Origin: Cytomitobacter sp965233535
GTDB lineage: Bacteria > Pseudomonadota > Alphaproteobacteria > CAJXXZ01 > 1604HC
Assembly: GCA_965233535.1 (NCBI GenBank)
Contig: OZ247489.1
Coordinates: 1-64,000, forward strand
Direction: 5' to 3'
Length of the DNA stretch: 64,000 nt
Positions 44,923 through 54,482 of this stretch are shown in pieces (position 1 is the stretch's first letter; each line of letters begins with the position of its first letter). The notes beneath the pieces are model-generated. The model saw only the letters and a list, made by a program, of their open reading frames with translations, was not told where the DNA came from and did no database searches. Both the position numbers and the translations under genes were made by a program.

Positions 44923-45887
44923 ATTTACTTAGCGTAGGAATAGTATTCTATTTGTTAGACATTATCACTCTAATATTTTCATCTTTTCTATTATCTTATA
45001 TATTATCTCCTATTCATGAGAAGTTATTAAAAATAGGGTTATCAAGATTTTTATCTGCATTGATCACTATATTTACTAGCACAGCGTTGTTTTTGACTGT
45101 AATTGTATATTATTTTCCTAGACTATACATACAATCTATTGAGCTATATAAATTTTTACAGTTTATATATAAATTTATCATGCATAAATACTCTTATATA
45201 TTTGAAGGAGCAATGGAAAACTCACTTGAAGATGTTTTACTAAGCAAAAACAATTTACGTAAAGCTGTTTTACTTGTTTCTGCATATGGATACGACATTA
45301 TGCAAGTTGCATTTCAATTTCTTGCAGTTATAATGATGTCTTTTTATATGTTACGTGATTGGGATTTATGGAGATCAAGACTTTTAAGCATTATCCCAGA
45401 GAAATATAAAAACACTACTAATATATTATTTGAAGATTTAATGCATTCATTACGCATATGGATTTATGGACAAATGTCTGTCACAATTTTCCTATTTATT
45501 TTTTACTTCTTAGCATTGTCATATATAAACATGCCATTTACTCTGTTACTTTCTTTGCTGTTTAGTATTTTAAGCGTAATCCCATATATTGGAGATATGT
45601 TTATATCCATTACTATGCTAAGTATTTTAGCTGGTTATAAACCATTTGTATCAGAATTTTCTATTTCTGCATCTATTATAATTACCATAGGATTTGTACT
45701 AGAAAATATTTTTCTGGTGCCTACATTTATTGGTCAAAAAGCTGGAATACATCCTTTGTTTCTATTAATATTATTTCTAATTTTTGGAAAAATATTAGGC
45801 TTAAGTGGGATTATTCTTACATTACCATTGTCAGTTATTTTTGCTTCAATATGGCGAACTGGAATCATAAAACGTAAATGGCTTTGA
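44919..45887 (+). CDS. AI-2E/PerM family membrane protein
   Basis: A permease-like protein of 322 residues with about eight hydrophobic segments. Segment pattern and the phrases SFLLSYILSPIHEKLLKIG near the start, SIIPEKYKN in the centre and PYIGDMFISITMLSILAG followed by the KAGIHPLFLLILFLIFGKI block match PF01594. Substrate is unknown for most members. In alphaproteobacteria such a gene often stands just before hdaA, as here. ATG 44919 overlaps the pgsA stop. Confidence 0.87.
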   Translation: MNLLSVGIVFYLLDIITLIFSSFLLSYILSPIHEKLLKIGLSRFLSALITIFTSTALFLTVIVYYFPRLYIQSIELYKFLQFIYKFIMHKYSYIFEGAMENSLEDVLLSKNNLRKAVLLVSAYGYDIMQVAFQFLAVIMMSFYMLRDWDLWRSRLLSIIPEKYKNTTNILFEDLMHSLRIWIYGQMSVTIFLFIFYFLALSYINMPFTLLLSLLFSILSVIPYIGDMFISITMLSILAGYKPFVSEFSISASIIITIGFVLENIFLVPTFIGQKAGIHPLFLLILFLIFGKILGLSGIILTLPLSVIFASIWRTGIIKRKWL

Positions 45888-46522
45888 TTAAAGATTACTC
45901 TATTTTGAATTTCGATTGGGAAACTGATTTAAGTGAAAAATCTTTTTTTGTAAACAAATCAAATGAAAAGGTACTTTTATGGATTCAAAGCATGCATCTA
46001 TGGAATTACCAAACATTACTTATTGGTCCAGAAAAATCAGGAAAAACACATTTATCAAACATTTGGAAAAGCCAAACTAATGCACAATATATCAATAAAA
46101 ATTGCACCAATAACATTAACTATAAATCCCCATTAATTATCGATCAAATTGAACAATTTACACCTAAAGAGCTTTTTCATATCTTATTTAATGCTATTAA
46201 TCACAAAACATATTCGCTTTGGATTTGTACTGATTTTAGCTATGTTAACAATGCTATTCCTGACATTCAATCTAGATTGAAAGCAATGACGCATATGGTA
46301 GTTCCCAAGCCAAATCAAGAAGTATGTATCAATATTATGAGGAAAATATTTTGTGATTTTGGATTAGAAGTAAAAAATGATGCACTAACTTTTCTAATAA
46401 ATCGAATCAAAAGATCGTATAAATCTATATATGAAACAGTACAATATATACATGAGCAATGCTTAATACAAAGGAGAGCTCCTTCTTTGATTTTCATAAG
46501 TTTCATAATGCAAAACCAATAA
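45878..46522 (+). CDS. hdaA: DnaA-related ATPase HdaA
   Basis: Hda works with the sliding clamp to switch off DnaA after initiation. Walker A is LLIGPEKSGKTHLSNIW, Walker B-like LIIDQIEQF, a sensor region WICTDFSYVNNAIPDIQSR, and the helical lid RIKRSYKSIYETVQYIHEQC. Length 214 fits alphaproteobacterial HdaA, which has no DnaA DNA-binding domain. No clear clamp-binding motif is seen at the N-terminus. Overlaps the upstream permease by 10 nt. Confidence 0.87.
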   Translation: MALIKDYSILNFDWETDLSEKSFFVNKSNEKVLLWIQSMHLWNYQTLLIGPEKSGKTHLSNIWKSQTNAQYINKNCTNNINYKSPLIIDQIEQFTPKELFHILFNAINHKTYSLWICTDFSYVNNAIPDIQSRLKAMTHMVVPKPNQEVCINIMRKIFCDFGLEVKNDALTFLINRIKRSYKSIYETVQYIHEQCLIQRRAPSLIFISFIMQNQ

Positions 46523-46560
46523 ACTAGCAGAGAATTAAAAATTATCATAACATTGTAGTA

Positions 46561-47412
46561 ATGAATTGGTTTAATGACTGGATAAAGCCCAAGATTAGCT
46601 CGCTAGTACCTTCACAAATGCCTGAGAATCTATGGCATAAATGTAAAAAGTGTAATGAGATGATTTTTAAGGAACAAATACAAGACAATGCTTTTGTATG
46701 CACATTTTGTGATCATCATGAAAGAATTAGTGCCAAAGAAAGATTGAATGTTTTTTTCAACAGCAAATCACAAAAAGGTAATTTTGAAGAAGTTATATTA
46801 GAAAAACAAACTGATGACCCTATAAAGTTTTCAGATAAAGTTTCTTATAAATCGAGATTGAAAAAATATAGAGATAAATGTAATTCTCATGATTGCTATG
46901 CAATTGGGATAGGTGAAATTGATGGAAACAAAGTTATTGCATTAGCTATGGACTTTGGCTTCATCGGTGGATCAATGGGTAGGGCATTAGGAAATGCTAT
47001 AGTACATGCATCACAAATGGCTGTTGAATATGACATACCTTTGGTTATATTTTCTTCTTCTGGAGGAGCAAGAATGCAAGAAGGTATTTTTTCATTAATG
47101 CAAATGGCCAGAACAACTATTGCTGTAAAACAAGTACGAGAAGCTGGATTACCATACATTTCTGTTTTATGTGACCCAACCACAGGAGGTGTTCAAGCCT
47201 CATTTGCTATGTTAGGAACAATTACATTAGCAGAACCAAATGCATTAATAGGATTTGCTGGAGCTAGAGTTATACAACAAACAATTGGTGAAGATTTGCC
47301 TGATGATTTCCAAAGTTCAGAATTTCAATTCAAAAATGGATTTATAGATCAAATTGTACATAGACATAACTTAAGAAGTGAAATTTCAAAAATTCTACAC
47401 ATATTAAAGTGA
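46561..47412 (+). CDS. accD: Acetyl-CoA carboxylase carboxyltransferase subunit beta
   Basis: Makes malonyl-CoA with AccA. The N-terminal zinc ribbon is WHKCKKCNEMIF...FVCTFCDHHERI (four Cys). The carboxyltransferase core has DFGFIGGSMGRALGNAIVHA, IFSSSGGARMQEGIFSLMQM and VLCDPTTGGVQASFAMLGT, ending with GARVIQQTIGEDLPDDFQSS. Length 283. It supplies the FabF/FabI pathway also in the window. Confidence 0.97.
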   Translation: MNWFNDWIKPKISSLVPSQMPENLWHKCKKCNEMIFKEQIQDNAFVCTFCDHHERISAKERLNVFFNSKSQKGNFEEVILEKQTDDPIKFSDKVSYKSRLKKYRDKCNSHDCYAIGIGEIDGNKVIALAMDFGFIGGSMGRALGNAIVHASQMAVEYDIPLVIFSSSGGARMQEGIFSLMQMARTTIAVKQVREAGLPYISVLCDPTTGGVQASFAMLGTITLAEPNALIGFAGARVIQQTIGEDLPDDFQSSEFQFKNGFIDQIVHRHNLRSEISKILHILK

Positions 47413-47455
47413 TTTATTGATATATTAATTTTCAAAAAAAATGATATGATGCTCT

Positions 47456-49066
47456 ATGAATAAATTAATAAAACTTACCTTATGTTTTATGGTAAATGTT
47501 TGCGCTGGATTCGAATTCACAGATTCTAATGGAAAACCCACTGACCCTTCAATGTGGTGCGCACCTGAAAAAAGAGATAAATTCAAGCAATTATGTGACA
47601 CTGCAATAGAAAATTTGAATGATGGTTATGATAGTGATGAGACTGACTCCCCTCCAATTAATGTAAATGATGATAATAGAACATATTTGTTAATGAATAT
47701 ATTTTCAGAAAAGTTGGAGGATGAAAACCTTATCGAAGAATTTAAACTTCAAATCCCTCAAAATATGTCATGTAGTATGAGTTTTAAATATAAGTCACCT
47801 TATATGTCACATAATGTAATGAAGGATTTTATAAAATTGATACAAAACAATTATAATGTATATAAAGAACAGTTAATTATAGAAAATTTTAATATATCGT
47901 CTTCTAAGCTATTAGATATTAAAAAAAATGCTTGGAAAAATACCAGCACTTTTCTTCAAATTAATAAGTGTGATTTTATTGGTGAATATATCGAAATAAA
48001 CTTGCAACACTTCCCATGCAATCAATATTATTTCACAGATGTAAATTGCAGTAGTGTGTTTTTACCTATAGTGCCTAATTGTGATATTTATTCATGTGAA
48101 TCTCAGGTTAAAATAGAAATAGATGAAAGTGAATACGATGCAGATAAGCAATATTATGCAAATATAACGCATGTTTATATACCAGAATCTGTTACACCCA
48201 ACGCATCTTCAGTTAGAGAACAATTTTATACAAATGTTAACGATAATATAAGGCATGTTTTTATTCCACAATCCACCTCATCTAATAAAGTGCTTTATGA
48301 ATCCGATACGTCATCCAACGCATCCTCATATAAAGAACAGTTTTATATAGAAGTTGGCAAACATAACCTTGACAATCTGCATATAACAATTGAAAAAGTT
48401 CAAAAAGAGGCATATGATTTGTCAACATTGTTACATGCTCCAAATCAATCACAGGGAACTTCATTATCACCTAGGTCTAGTTTAGCATCTCCAACTGCAT
48501 CTGAGTCAAAAGGTCATAGCATATCTGTGCCCAACTCTTATGCACTTAAACCTATCTTTAAATCTGCAGCGAGCAATGAATCAAACCAATCTTCTACTAT
48601 TCACACTCCACAATCACCGAGATCTAGTATTTCACCTGATGATGCTCAAGAGCTTGAACCTGAATATTCTCAAGTTTCTCTCACATCTGAACGCCTAGCC
48701 AGGGCATCTGCGCGTTTGGCTTATATTTCACACACTCAATCATCTAAAACTGAACCGCCTAAAGAAGAAAAACCTCAGATTTTCACACAAAATATGTTTG
48801 CATTACCATATTCTCAAATGAAAAAATTATATTTTCATAAATACCTTCTACAAAAAAAAACATACAAACCATGCGAGCACAAAAAAACACAGTTTGATTT
48901 ACCAGAAAATATAGAAGAATTAAGCGAATCTAAGATCAAAAAGGCTTTGCAGTCTTCTTCACGAGAATCACATCGTAAGATAACAATCACATTAATGCAA
49001 AGAAAATCACATCAACACAAACAAACTCAGTGTGATTTTTCAAACCATGAAGATTCAGATATATGA
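47456..49066 (+). CDS. Secreted protein with family C N-terminal motif (member C5)
   Basis: 536 residues. Signal MNKLIKLTLCFMVNVCAG, motif FEFTDSNGKPTDPSMWCAP. It then has an acidic stretch (DGYDSDETDSPP), the block RTYLLMNIFSEKLEDENLIE, and strands around CDFIGEYIEINLQHFPC. The second half is Ser/Pro-rich (SLSPRSSLASPTASE) with a duplicated C-terminal motif, KKTQFDL and KQTQCDF. A TATGAT box ends 5 nt before the ATG. The first 100 codons are almost identical in DNA to C6. Function unknown. Confidence 0.72.
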   Translation: MNKLIKLTLCFMVNVCAGFEFTDSNGKPTDPSMWCAPEKRDKFKQLCDTAIENLNDGYDSDETDSPPINVNDDNRTYLLMNIFSEKLEDENLIEEFKLQIPQNMSCSMSFKYKSPYMSHNVMKDFIKLIQNNYNVYKEQLIIENFNISSSKLLDIKKNAWKNTSTFLQINKCDFIGEYIEINLQHFPCNQYYFTDVNCSSVFLPIVPNCDIYSCESQVKIEIDESEYDADKQYYANITHVYIPESVTPNASSVREQFYTNVNDNIRHVFIPQSTSSNKVLYESDTSSNASSYKEQFYIEVGKHNLDNLHITIEKVQKEAYDLSTLLHAPNQSQGTSLSPRSSLASPTASESKGHSISVPNSYALKPIFKSAASNESNQSSTIHTPQSPRSSISPDDAQELEPEYSQVSLTSERLARASARLAYISHTQSSKTEPPKEEKPQIFTQNMFALPYSQMKKLYFHKYLLQKKTYKPCEHKKTQFDLPENIEELSESKIKKALQSSSRESHRKITITLMQRKSHQHKQTQCDFSNHEDSDI

Positions 49067-49150
49067 TTTGCTTTATTTAATACAAGTTGAACTATAGATA
49101 ATTTCTTATAATAACTATTATGTAAAATGAAAAAGTGATACAATACTCTA

Positions 49151-50704
49151 ATGAATAAATTAATAAAACTTACCTTATGTTTTATGGTAAATGTTTGCGC
49201 TGGATTCGAATTCACAGATTCTAATGGAAAACCCACTGACCCTTCAATGTGGTGTGCACCTAAAAAAAGAAATGAATTCAAGCAATTATGTGACACTGCA
49301 ATAGAAAATTTGAATGCTAACAGTGATAGTGATTCAGATAGTGATGATTCTCCCGCAATTAATGTAAATGATGATAGAACATATTTGTTAATGAATATAT
49401 TTTCAGAAAAGTTGGAGGATGAAAACCTTATCGAAGAATTTAAACTTCAAATCCCTCAAAATATGTCATGTCGTATGGATTTTGACAAATATAATATGGT
49501 AGACGCTTTTATAAAACTTATACAAAACAATTACAATGTATATAATGAAAAGTTAGTGATGCAGAATTTGACTGTGTCTTCTAATCACATAATGACTTTT
49601 AAATCAAAGCGTTGGGAAAATACCAGCGCTTTTCTACAAATAAATCAATGCATTTTTTCTGGTGAATATGACCTAATAGATTTGCAAGGGTTTCCATGTA
49701 ATAAATACAATTTTACATACATTATATGTAATAAACTATACCCTCCTATATTACTTCAGTGCGATATGTATACATTAGATGTTCACATTAATATGGAAAT
49801 TGATGAAAATCGATATGACAAAGAATCTACCTATAATATCAATTTATATAATGAGTCATTAAGATCTGCATCTCCTAGTGCATCATCTGCTGTGTCATCT
49901 AATATATCATCTGTTTGGTCTGCATTAAACCAATACAAACCATGTTTTGAAATAAGCAAACATAACCTTGATAACCTGCATATAGTAATTGAAAAAGTTC
50001 AAGCAGGAGCATATGATTTGTCAACATTGTTACATGCTCCAAATCAATCACAGGGTGTTTCATTATCACCTAGGTCTAGTATTGCATCTCCTACTGCATC
50101 TGAGTTAAGAGGTCATAGTAAATCTGCGTCACCGACATCTCACAAATCATCTGAGACAGTATCTCCAAAAAACAATACATCACCTCTTCCTGTAGAGGTG
50201 CCAGTATTGGATATGACTAAAGTTATTCAGAATGAAGATAGTGAAAATGAAAGCAGCAAATCAAGTACAAAGAAATCAAACATACATCAGGATTATGCGT
50301 TACTTCCACTTCCAACTGAAGCTCAAACAACTGAATCTAATGCCACCTCACCACAACAAGACAATGCATCTGATCACTCTGGCCAAACATTAATTGTTGA
50401 CACAAATGGTGGCACATTACTTCCACCTTCCACTGAAGAAGCTCATGAAGTGAACTCTACAACACAATTTTGTCACTCTAATGAATCTGCCGATGTGAAT
50501 GAAGATGCGTCAGAACAGTCAGGTGAAAGTATAGCTCTAGATAAAACTCTCGAAACACTACAACAATCAAATGAAAATGTAGATTTAAATACAGTAAATC
50601 AACAAGCAAATGAAGATACAGCTCTTTTGAGCAAGAAATCAGCACCTGCTAAAAAGAAAGCGCCAGCACAACAAGAAAGCACTTGCTGCTGTAGCATTTC
50701 TTAA
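49151..50704 (+). CDS. Secreted protein with family C N-terminal motif and C-terminal CaaX-like box (member C6)
   Basis: 517 residues, tandem paralogue of C5 with the same signal, motif and RTYLLMNIFSEKLEDENLIE block. After the shared LLHAPNQSQGVSLSPRSS segment the protein becomes a long disordered, Ser/Glu/Asn-rich tail of about 200 residues. It ends KKSAPAKKKAPAQQ then ESTCCCSIS. The last four residues, CSIS, fit a farnesylation CaaX box with two extra Cys and a basic stretch before it, as in Ras proteins. A TACAAT box ends 6 nt before the ATG. Confidence 0.73.
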   Translation: MNKLIKLTLCFMVNVCAGFEFTDSNGKPTDPSMWCAPKKRNEFKQLCDTAIENLNANSDSDSDSDDSPAINVNDDRTYLLMNIFSEKLEDENLIEEFKLQIPQNMSCRMDFDKYNMVDAFIKLIQNNYNVYNEKLVMQNLTVSSNHIMTFKSKRWENTSAFLQINQCIFSGEYDLIDLQGFPCNKYNFTYIICNKLYPPILLQCDMYTLDVHINMEIDENRYDKESTYNINLYNESLRSASPSASSAVSSNISSVWSALNQYKPCFEISKHNLDNLHIVIEKVQAGAYDLSTLLHAPNQSQGVSLSPRSSIASPTASELRGHSKSASPTSHKSSETVSPKNNTSPLPVEVPVLDMTKVIQNEDSENESSKSSTKKSNIHQDYALLPLPTEAQTTESNATSPQQDNASDHSGQTLIVDTNGGTLLPPSTEEAHEVNSTTQFCHSNESADVNEDASEQSGESIALDKTLETLQQSNENVDLNTVNQQANEDTALLSKKSAPAKKKAPAQQESTCCCSIS

Positions 50705-50912
50705 TCACAATTAAAGTTACTGTTTTAATTAATATTAATTACTTAATGAATCTTACATAAATCAATCACTTAATTTTTCAAAATGCTTATCATCAGAATA
50801 GTATAAATTTCTTTACCTAAATAACTACACGAAAGTGGAGTGTGATTTTATCCTAAATCGTAACAGTTTGAATGATTTCTAATAGTTAAAATTCATTGCT
50901 TTTAATATAAAT

Positions 50913-51617
50913 TTATATGAAATTCTTTAAATCTAAATTACCTTCTGCAATCACATTTGCAGGTCCAATTTGCCAGATTTTCTTCTTTTTTAATACACAT
51001 AATTTACCTGCTTTTGTTTGAAAGGTAAGTAATGAATCGCCAGCATTTTCCCAAATTGCACATGCAGAAGCAATTGCCCCAGATCCACATGCCAATGTTT
51101 CTCCAACACCACGTTCCCATGATCTAATATTCCAATTTTCTGTTTTCCAAATCCACATAATATTTCTCACACTCAAGTGATCTTTTAGATCATTGGTAAT
51201 AATATTCCACTCTGGCTCTCCATTACCAAAAATAATTATATGTTCATTCCCAATATTTACATCATAAGCATCAAGCCTGTAATCAAATTTCTTTACTTTA
51301 GGAATTACAGGAAGACAAAATGCAATTTGATCACCTATTGGAACAGCTCGAATCATTCCTGATTGCGTATAAAATTTACTAGCTTTTTTATAATGCTTTG
51401 CCAAACAGCGTATGCCGTTTCCACATAATGATGCTTCAGATCCATCTTGATTCCAAAACCTAACTTTATAACCATCTTTATATGGCAGACTTTGAATTAT
51501 TTGATCTGCACCAATTCCAAATTTACGATCAGCCAACAATTTCAAATTCACATTATCAACGTTATCAAAAATAATAATGAAGTCATTTCCTAACCCATAT
51601 CCTTTGATAAAATACAT
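50913..51617 (-). CDS. dapF: Diaminopimelate epimerase
   Basis: Converts LL- to meso-diaminopimelate for peptidoglycan and lysine. The two catalytic Cys are in SLCGNGIRCLAKH and GVGETLACGSGAIASA, and the start is MYFIKGYGLGNDFIIIFDN. At 234 residues it is shorter than the usual 270. ATG 51617 is preferred over a TTG at 51632. Runs leftward, 56 nt after murJ. Confidence 0.95.
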   Translation of the reverse strand: MYFIKGYGLGNDFIIIFDNVDNVNLKLLADRKFGIGADQIIQSLPYKDGYKVRFWNQDGSEASLCGNGIRCLAKHYKKASKFYTQSGMIRAVPIGDQIAFCLPVIPKVKKFDYRLDAYDVNIGNEHIIIFGNGEPEWNIITNDLKDHLSVRNIMWIWKTENWNIRSWERGVGETLACGSGAIASACAIWENAGDSLLTFQTKAGKLCVLKKKKIWQIGPANVIAEGNLDLKNFI

Positions 51618-51673
51618 ATAGAATAGTATCAATTGTAAATATATAAATAAAGTAATTTCACTTAATATTTAAT

Positions 51674-53008
51674 TTAGATATCTGATTTACAAACGAAATA
51701 ATTTTTACGCATTCGCATTACAATCATGCAGTATAAATACAAAGCATAAGCCCATGAGGACATTGCAAATGCTAATGACACTCCTAATGACCCAAGAAAG
51801 AACAATGAAGGCACCAAAATAATATTTGATACACACTGCACTACTGCGCCTTTAAGAGGTGTTTTAGTATCACCATATGCAAAGAAGACGGCATTAATAA
51901 TTTTACTTACAGAGTAAGCTGGGATACTCAATATATATATTTTTAAATAAAAACTAATATGAGAAACATCTATTAATGTAATTTTGCCTCTAAAAAACAG
52001 TAATTTACATATAAAAAATGAAAAATAAGAAATAAGAAGGGAAATTATTACAGATGCAAAAAAAACAAATTGTAATGTGTTTTTATATAAAAGTTTTGCT
52101 TGTTTCATTTCTTTGTTTTTAATGTATTGTGCAATATAAAACAAAAAGGTTGTACTCAACGAAATACCAATCAAACTTAGAGGAACTTGCATAACTCGAT
52201 CTGCAAATGCAAGGTAAGAAATATTTCCTGCAGGTAAAAAACTAACCGCCCATGAAGAAAATAAAATCATAATTTGCGTTACACCTGAAGAAAAAGATAT
52301 ATTCATTAACTTACCTCTAAAAGATTGCATTTCTTCAGAAAAAATATCACCAACAGCGACTTCTGAGCTAAATAAATTATTACGCTTAATATTAAAAAAT
52401 ACCCATAAAAACTGAGCTATATTACCAAATAATATAGCAATTCCTATAAATATGAATGAAAACTTAAACTTATAACTCAATAATAATATTGCGATTGCAA
52501 AAATGTTACATACCACACTAGAAATTGCACAAACAAAAAATTTCTTATGATAATTCAAAAAACTCATCCATATACTAGACAAACCCATAAAAATCAAACT
52601 TGGAAAAATAAATCTCGAAAACATCACAAAATATGAAATACTTTCACTAGATAGTTTTGGAAATATAAACTGTGCAATTGGTTTAAGAGTTAACAAAAAT
52701 ATTAATACTATTACAACAATAAATTTGATAAATTTACGCATTAAACTACTAATAAATAATTTGGTATCTATTTTTTTTACATGCATATCTTTGAGAAGTG
52801 GAATTAGCAAACTATTCATACTTCCATCTGAAATGACTTTTCTAAATAATGAAGGAAATTTTGTAGATAACACATAAGCATCTGTAATAAAACCTATGCC
52901 AACCCAATTTAAAATAATTAAATCTCTAAAATAACCAAGAATCCTAGATAATAATGCGCACGCACTAATTGATGCACTGCTTAATATAAATCTACGATAA
53001 AAAGACAC
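51674..53008 (-). CDS. murJ: Lipid II flippase MurJ
   Basis: Polytopic membrane protein (444 aa, about 12-14 hydrophobic segments) that flips lipid-linked peptidoglycan precursor. The N-terminal landmarks are ALLSRILGYFRDLIILNWVG, ITDAYVLSTKFPSLFRKV and SDGSMNSLLIPLLKDM; ISYLAFADRVMQVPLSLIGI is conserved in the centre. Its start overlaps the upstream peroxiredoxin stop by one base. Confidence 0.94.
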   Translation of the reverse strand: MSFYRRFILSSASISACALLSRILGYFRDLIILNWVGIGFITDAYVLSTKFPSLFRKVISDGSMNSLLIPLLKDMHVKKIDTKLFISSLMRKFIKFIVVIVLIFLLTLKPIAQFIFPKLSSESISYFVMFSRFIFPSLIFMGLSSIWMSFLNYHKKFFVCAISSVVCNIFAIAILLLSYKFKFSFIFIGIAILFGNIAQFLWVFFNIKRNNLFSSEVAVGDIFSEEMQSFRGKLMNISFSSGVTQIMILFSSWAVSFLPAGNISYLAFADRVMQVPLSLIGISLSTTFLFYIAQYIKNKEMKQAKLLYKNTLQFVFFASVIISLLISYFSFFICKLLFFRGKITLIDVSHISFYLKIYILSIPAYSVSKIINAVFFAYGDTKTPLKGAVVQCVSNIILVPSLFFLGSLGVSLAFAMSSWAYALYLYCMIVMRMRKNYFVCKSDI

Positions 53009-53547
53009 TATTTAATCTCAATAGTTTTTTCGCCTTTTTTCCAGCTTACAGGGCATAGACCACCATTTTGTAACGCATCCAAAACACGTAATACTTCATC
53101 TGGATTTCTACCTACATTTAAGTCTGAAACACTGATAAATCTTATCACCATATTTGGATCTATAATGTACACTGCTCTTTGTGACACAGCTTCCTCTTCA
53201 TCTAAAATTCCTAATTCTAAACTTAAGTTTCTATTTAAGTCAGATAGCATAGGAAAATCTACATTTCCAATATCAGCATTACTATTCTTCCATGCTAAAT
53301 GCACAAATTCAGAGTCTATACTTGCTCCCAAAAGTTGTGTATTGCGAGCTTCAAAATCCTTCTTTAAGTTAGAAAATGCAACGATTTCTGTAGGACAAAT
53401 AAATGTAAAATCTTTTGGCCAGAAGAAAAACACAGTCCACTTACCTGGAAATGAAGAAGAGTTAATAGTCTTAAAATTATTCTCTAATTTCGTACCTACA
53501 ACACTTTTCAAATTAAATTCTGGAAATTTTGATCCAACACCTAGCAT
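53008..53547 (-). CDS. Peroxiredoxin (AhpC/TSA family)
   Basis: Thiol peroxidase of 179 residues. The peroxidatic Cys is in FFWPKDFTFICPTEIVAFS and the resolving Cys in GGLCPVSWKKGE, a typical 2-Cys arrangement of the AhpC group. The segments ASIDSEFVHLAW and RAVYIIDPNMVIRFISVSD are usual. A strong GGAGG ribosome site precedes the ATG at 53547. No AhpF or thioredoxin reductase gene is adjacent. Confidence 0.94.
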   Translation of the reverse strand: MLGVGSKFPEFNLKSVVGTKLENNFKTINSSSFPGKWTVFFFWPKDFTFICPTEIVAFSNLKKDFEARNTQLLGASIDSEFVHLAWKNSNADIGNVDFPMLSDLNRNLSLELGILDEEEAVSQRAVYIIDPNMVIRFISVSDLNVGRNPDEVLRVLDALQNGGLCPVSWKKGEKTIEIK

Positions 53548-53631
53548 ATGCTACCTCCTAATATCAAGATAATATCTATAATTTATATATAATCATCTTT
53601 TAAAAGCATAGTCCACTCTTTAGACATTTTA

Positions 53632-54354
53632 CTATCTAAGTAATTCATTAATACTTGTTTTGAATCTTGTTTTTTCATCAACTTTTTTAATGACAATAGC
53701 GCAATCTACAAAAACATTTCCACGTGCATATGATCCAGGAATGACAACACTATAGGGTTCTAGTTTTTCTATAATATTGCCTTCGGAATCAAAAATCTTA
53801 GTTGAGGAAGTGATTTTTACACCAGCTCCTATTACACATCCTTCTGGAATCAATACACCTTCTGCAATAAGAGATTGAGCTCCAACAAATACACTGTCTT
53901 CAATAATCACTGGGTAGTGAGCTGAAGGCTCTAAAACCCCTGCAATGACCACATTAGATGAAACATGACAATTACGTCCTATACGAGCACATGATCCAAT
54001 TGTCACTCCACTATCAATCATGCTCCCATCATCAATATACGCTCCAACATTCACAAATGAATTTGTCATCACAACAACTTTTTCCCCAATATACGAACCA
54101 CAGCGAACCCAAGAACCTGGAACTAATCTATATGTTTTTGACAATAATTCTTCATCACTTAATTCATTGCTTTTTAAAGGAACTTTATCAGCCCATTTTA
54201 CTAACCCATCAATTTCAGTTACTTGCTTTTCAGCACTAAAAATACTATTTATTTTCTTGAAAATTTCATGATTCAATTCCCAATTTCCAGACTTTTTCTC
54301 AACAATTTGTAGCGACCCATTTTCAAGCGCATTCAATAAATCAGAAATAATCAT
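53632..54354 (-). CDS. dapD: 2,3,4,5-tetrahydropyridine-2,6-dicarboxylate N-succinyltransferase
   Basis: Enzyme of the succinylase branch of diaminopimelate synthesis. Residues 80-200 form a left-handed beta helix of hexapeptide repeats: RCGSYIGEKVVVMTNSFVN, VGAYIDDGSMIDSGVTIGSC, ARIGRNCHVSSNVVIAGVLE and VFVGAQSLIAEGVLIPEGC. At 240 residues it is about 35 shorter at the N-terminus than usual DapD. With dapF it argues that diaminopimelate is made rather than taken from the host. Divergent from fabI. Confidence 0.94.
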   Translation of the reverse strand: MIISDLLNALENGSLQIVEKKSGNWELNHEIFKKINSIFSAEKQVTEIDGLVKWADKVPLKSNELSDEELLSKTYRLVPGSWVRCGSYIGEKVVVMTNSFVNVGAYIDDGSMIDSGVTIGSCARIGRNCHVSSNVVIAGVLEPSAHYPVIIEDSVFVGAQSLIAEGVLIPEGCVIGAGVKITSSTKIFDSEGNIIEKLEPYSVVIPGSYARGNVFVDCAIVIKKVDEKTRFKTSINELLR

Positions 54355-54482
54355 AATATAGCATAACGTGACTCAGCGAAGGATTCAATTCATAAAGATA
54401 CAAAGAGAAGTCAATGTTAATTTCGTCAAAACCTTTTCTTGAACTAAAGTAACATGCTAAAATCATCCAATAAGGAGTGTGA

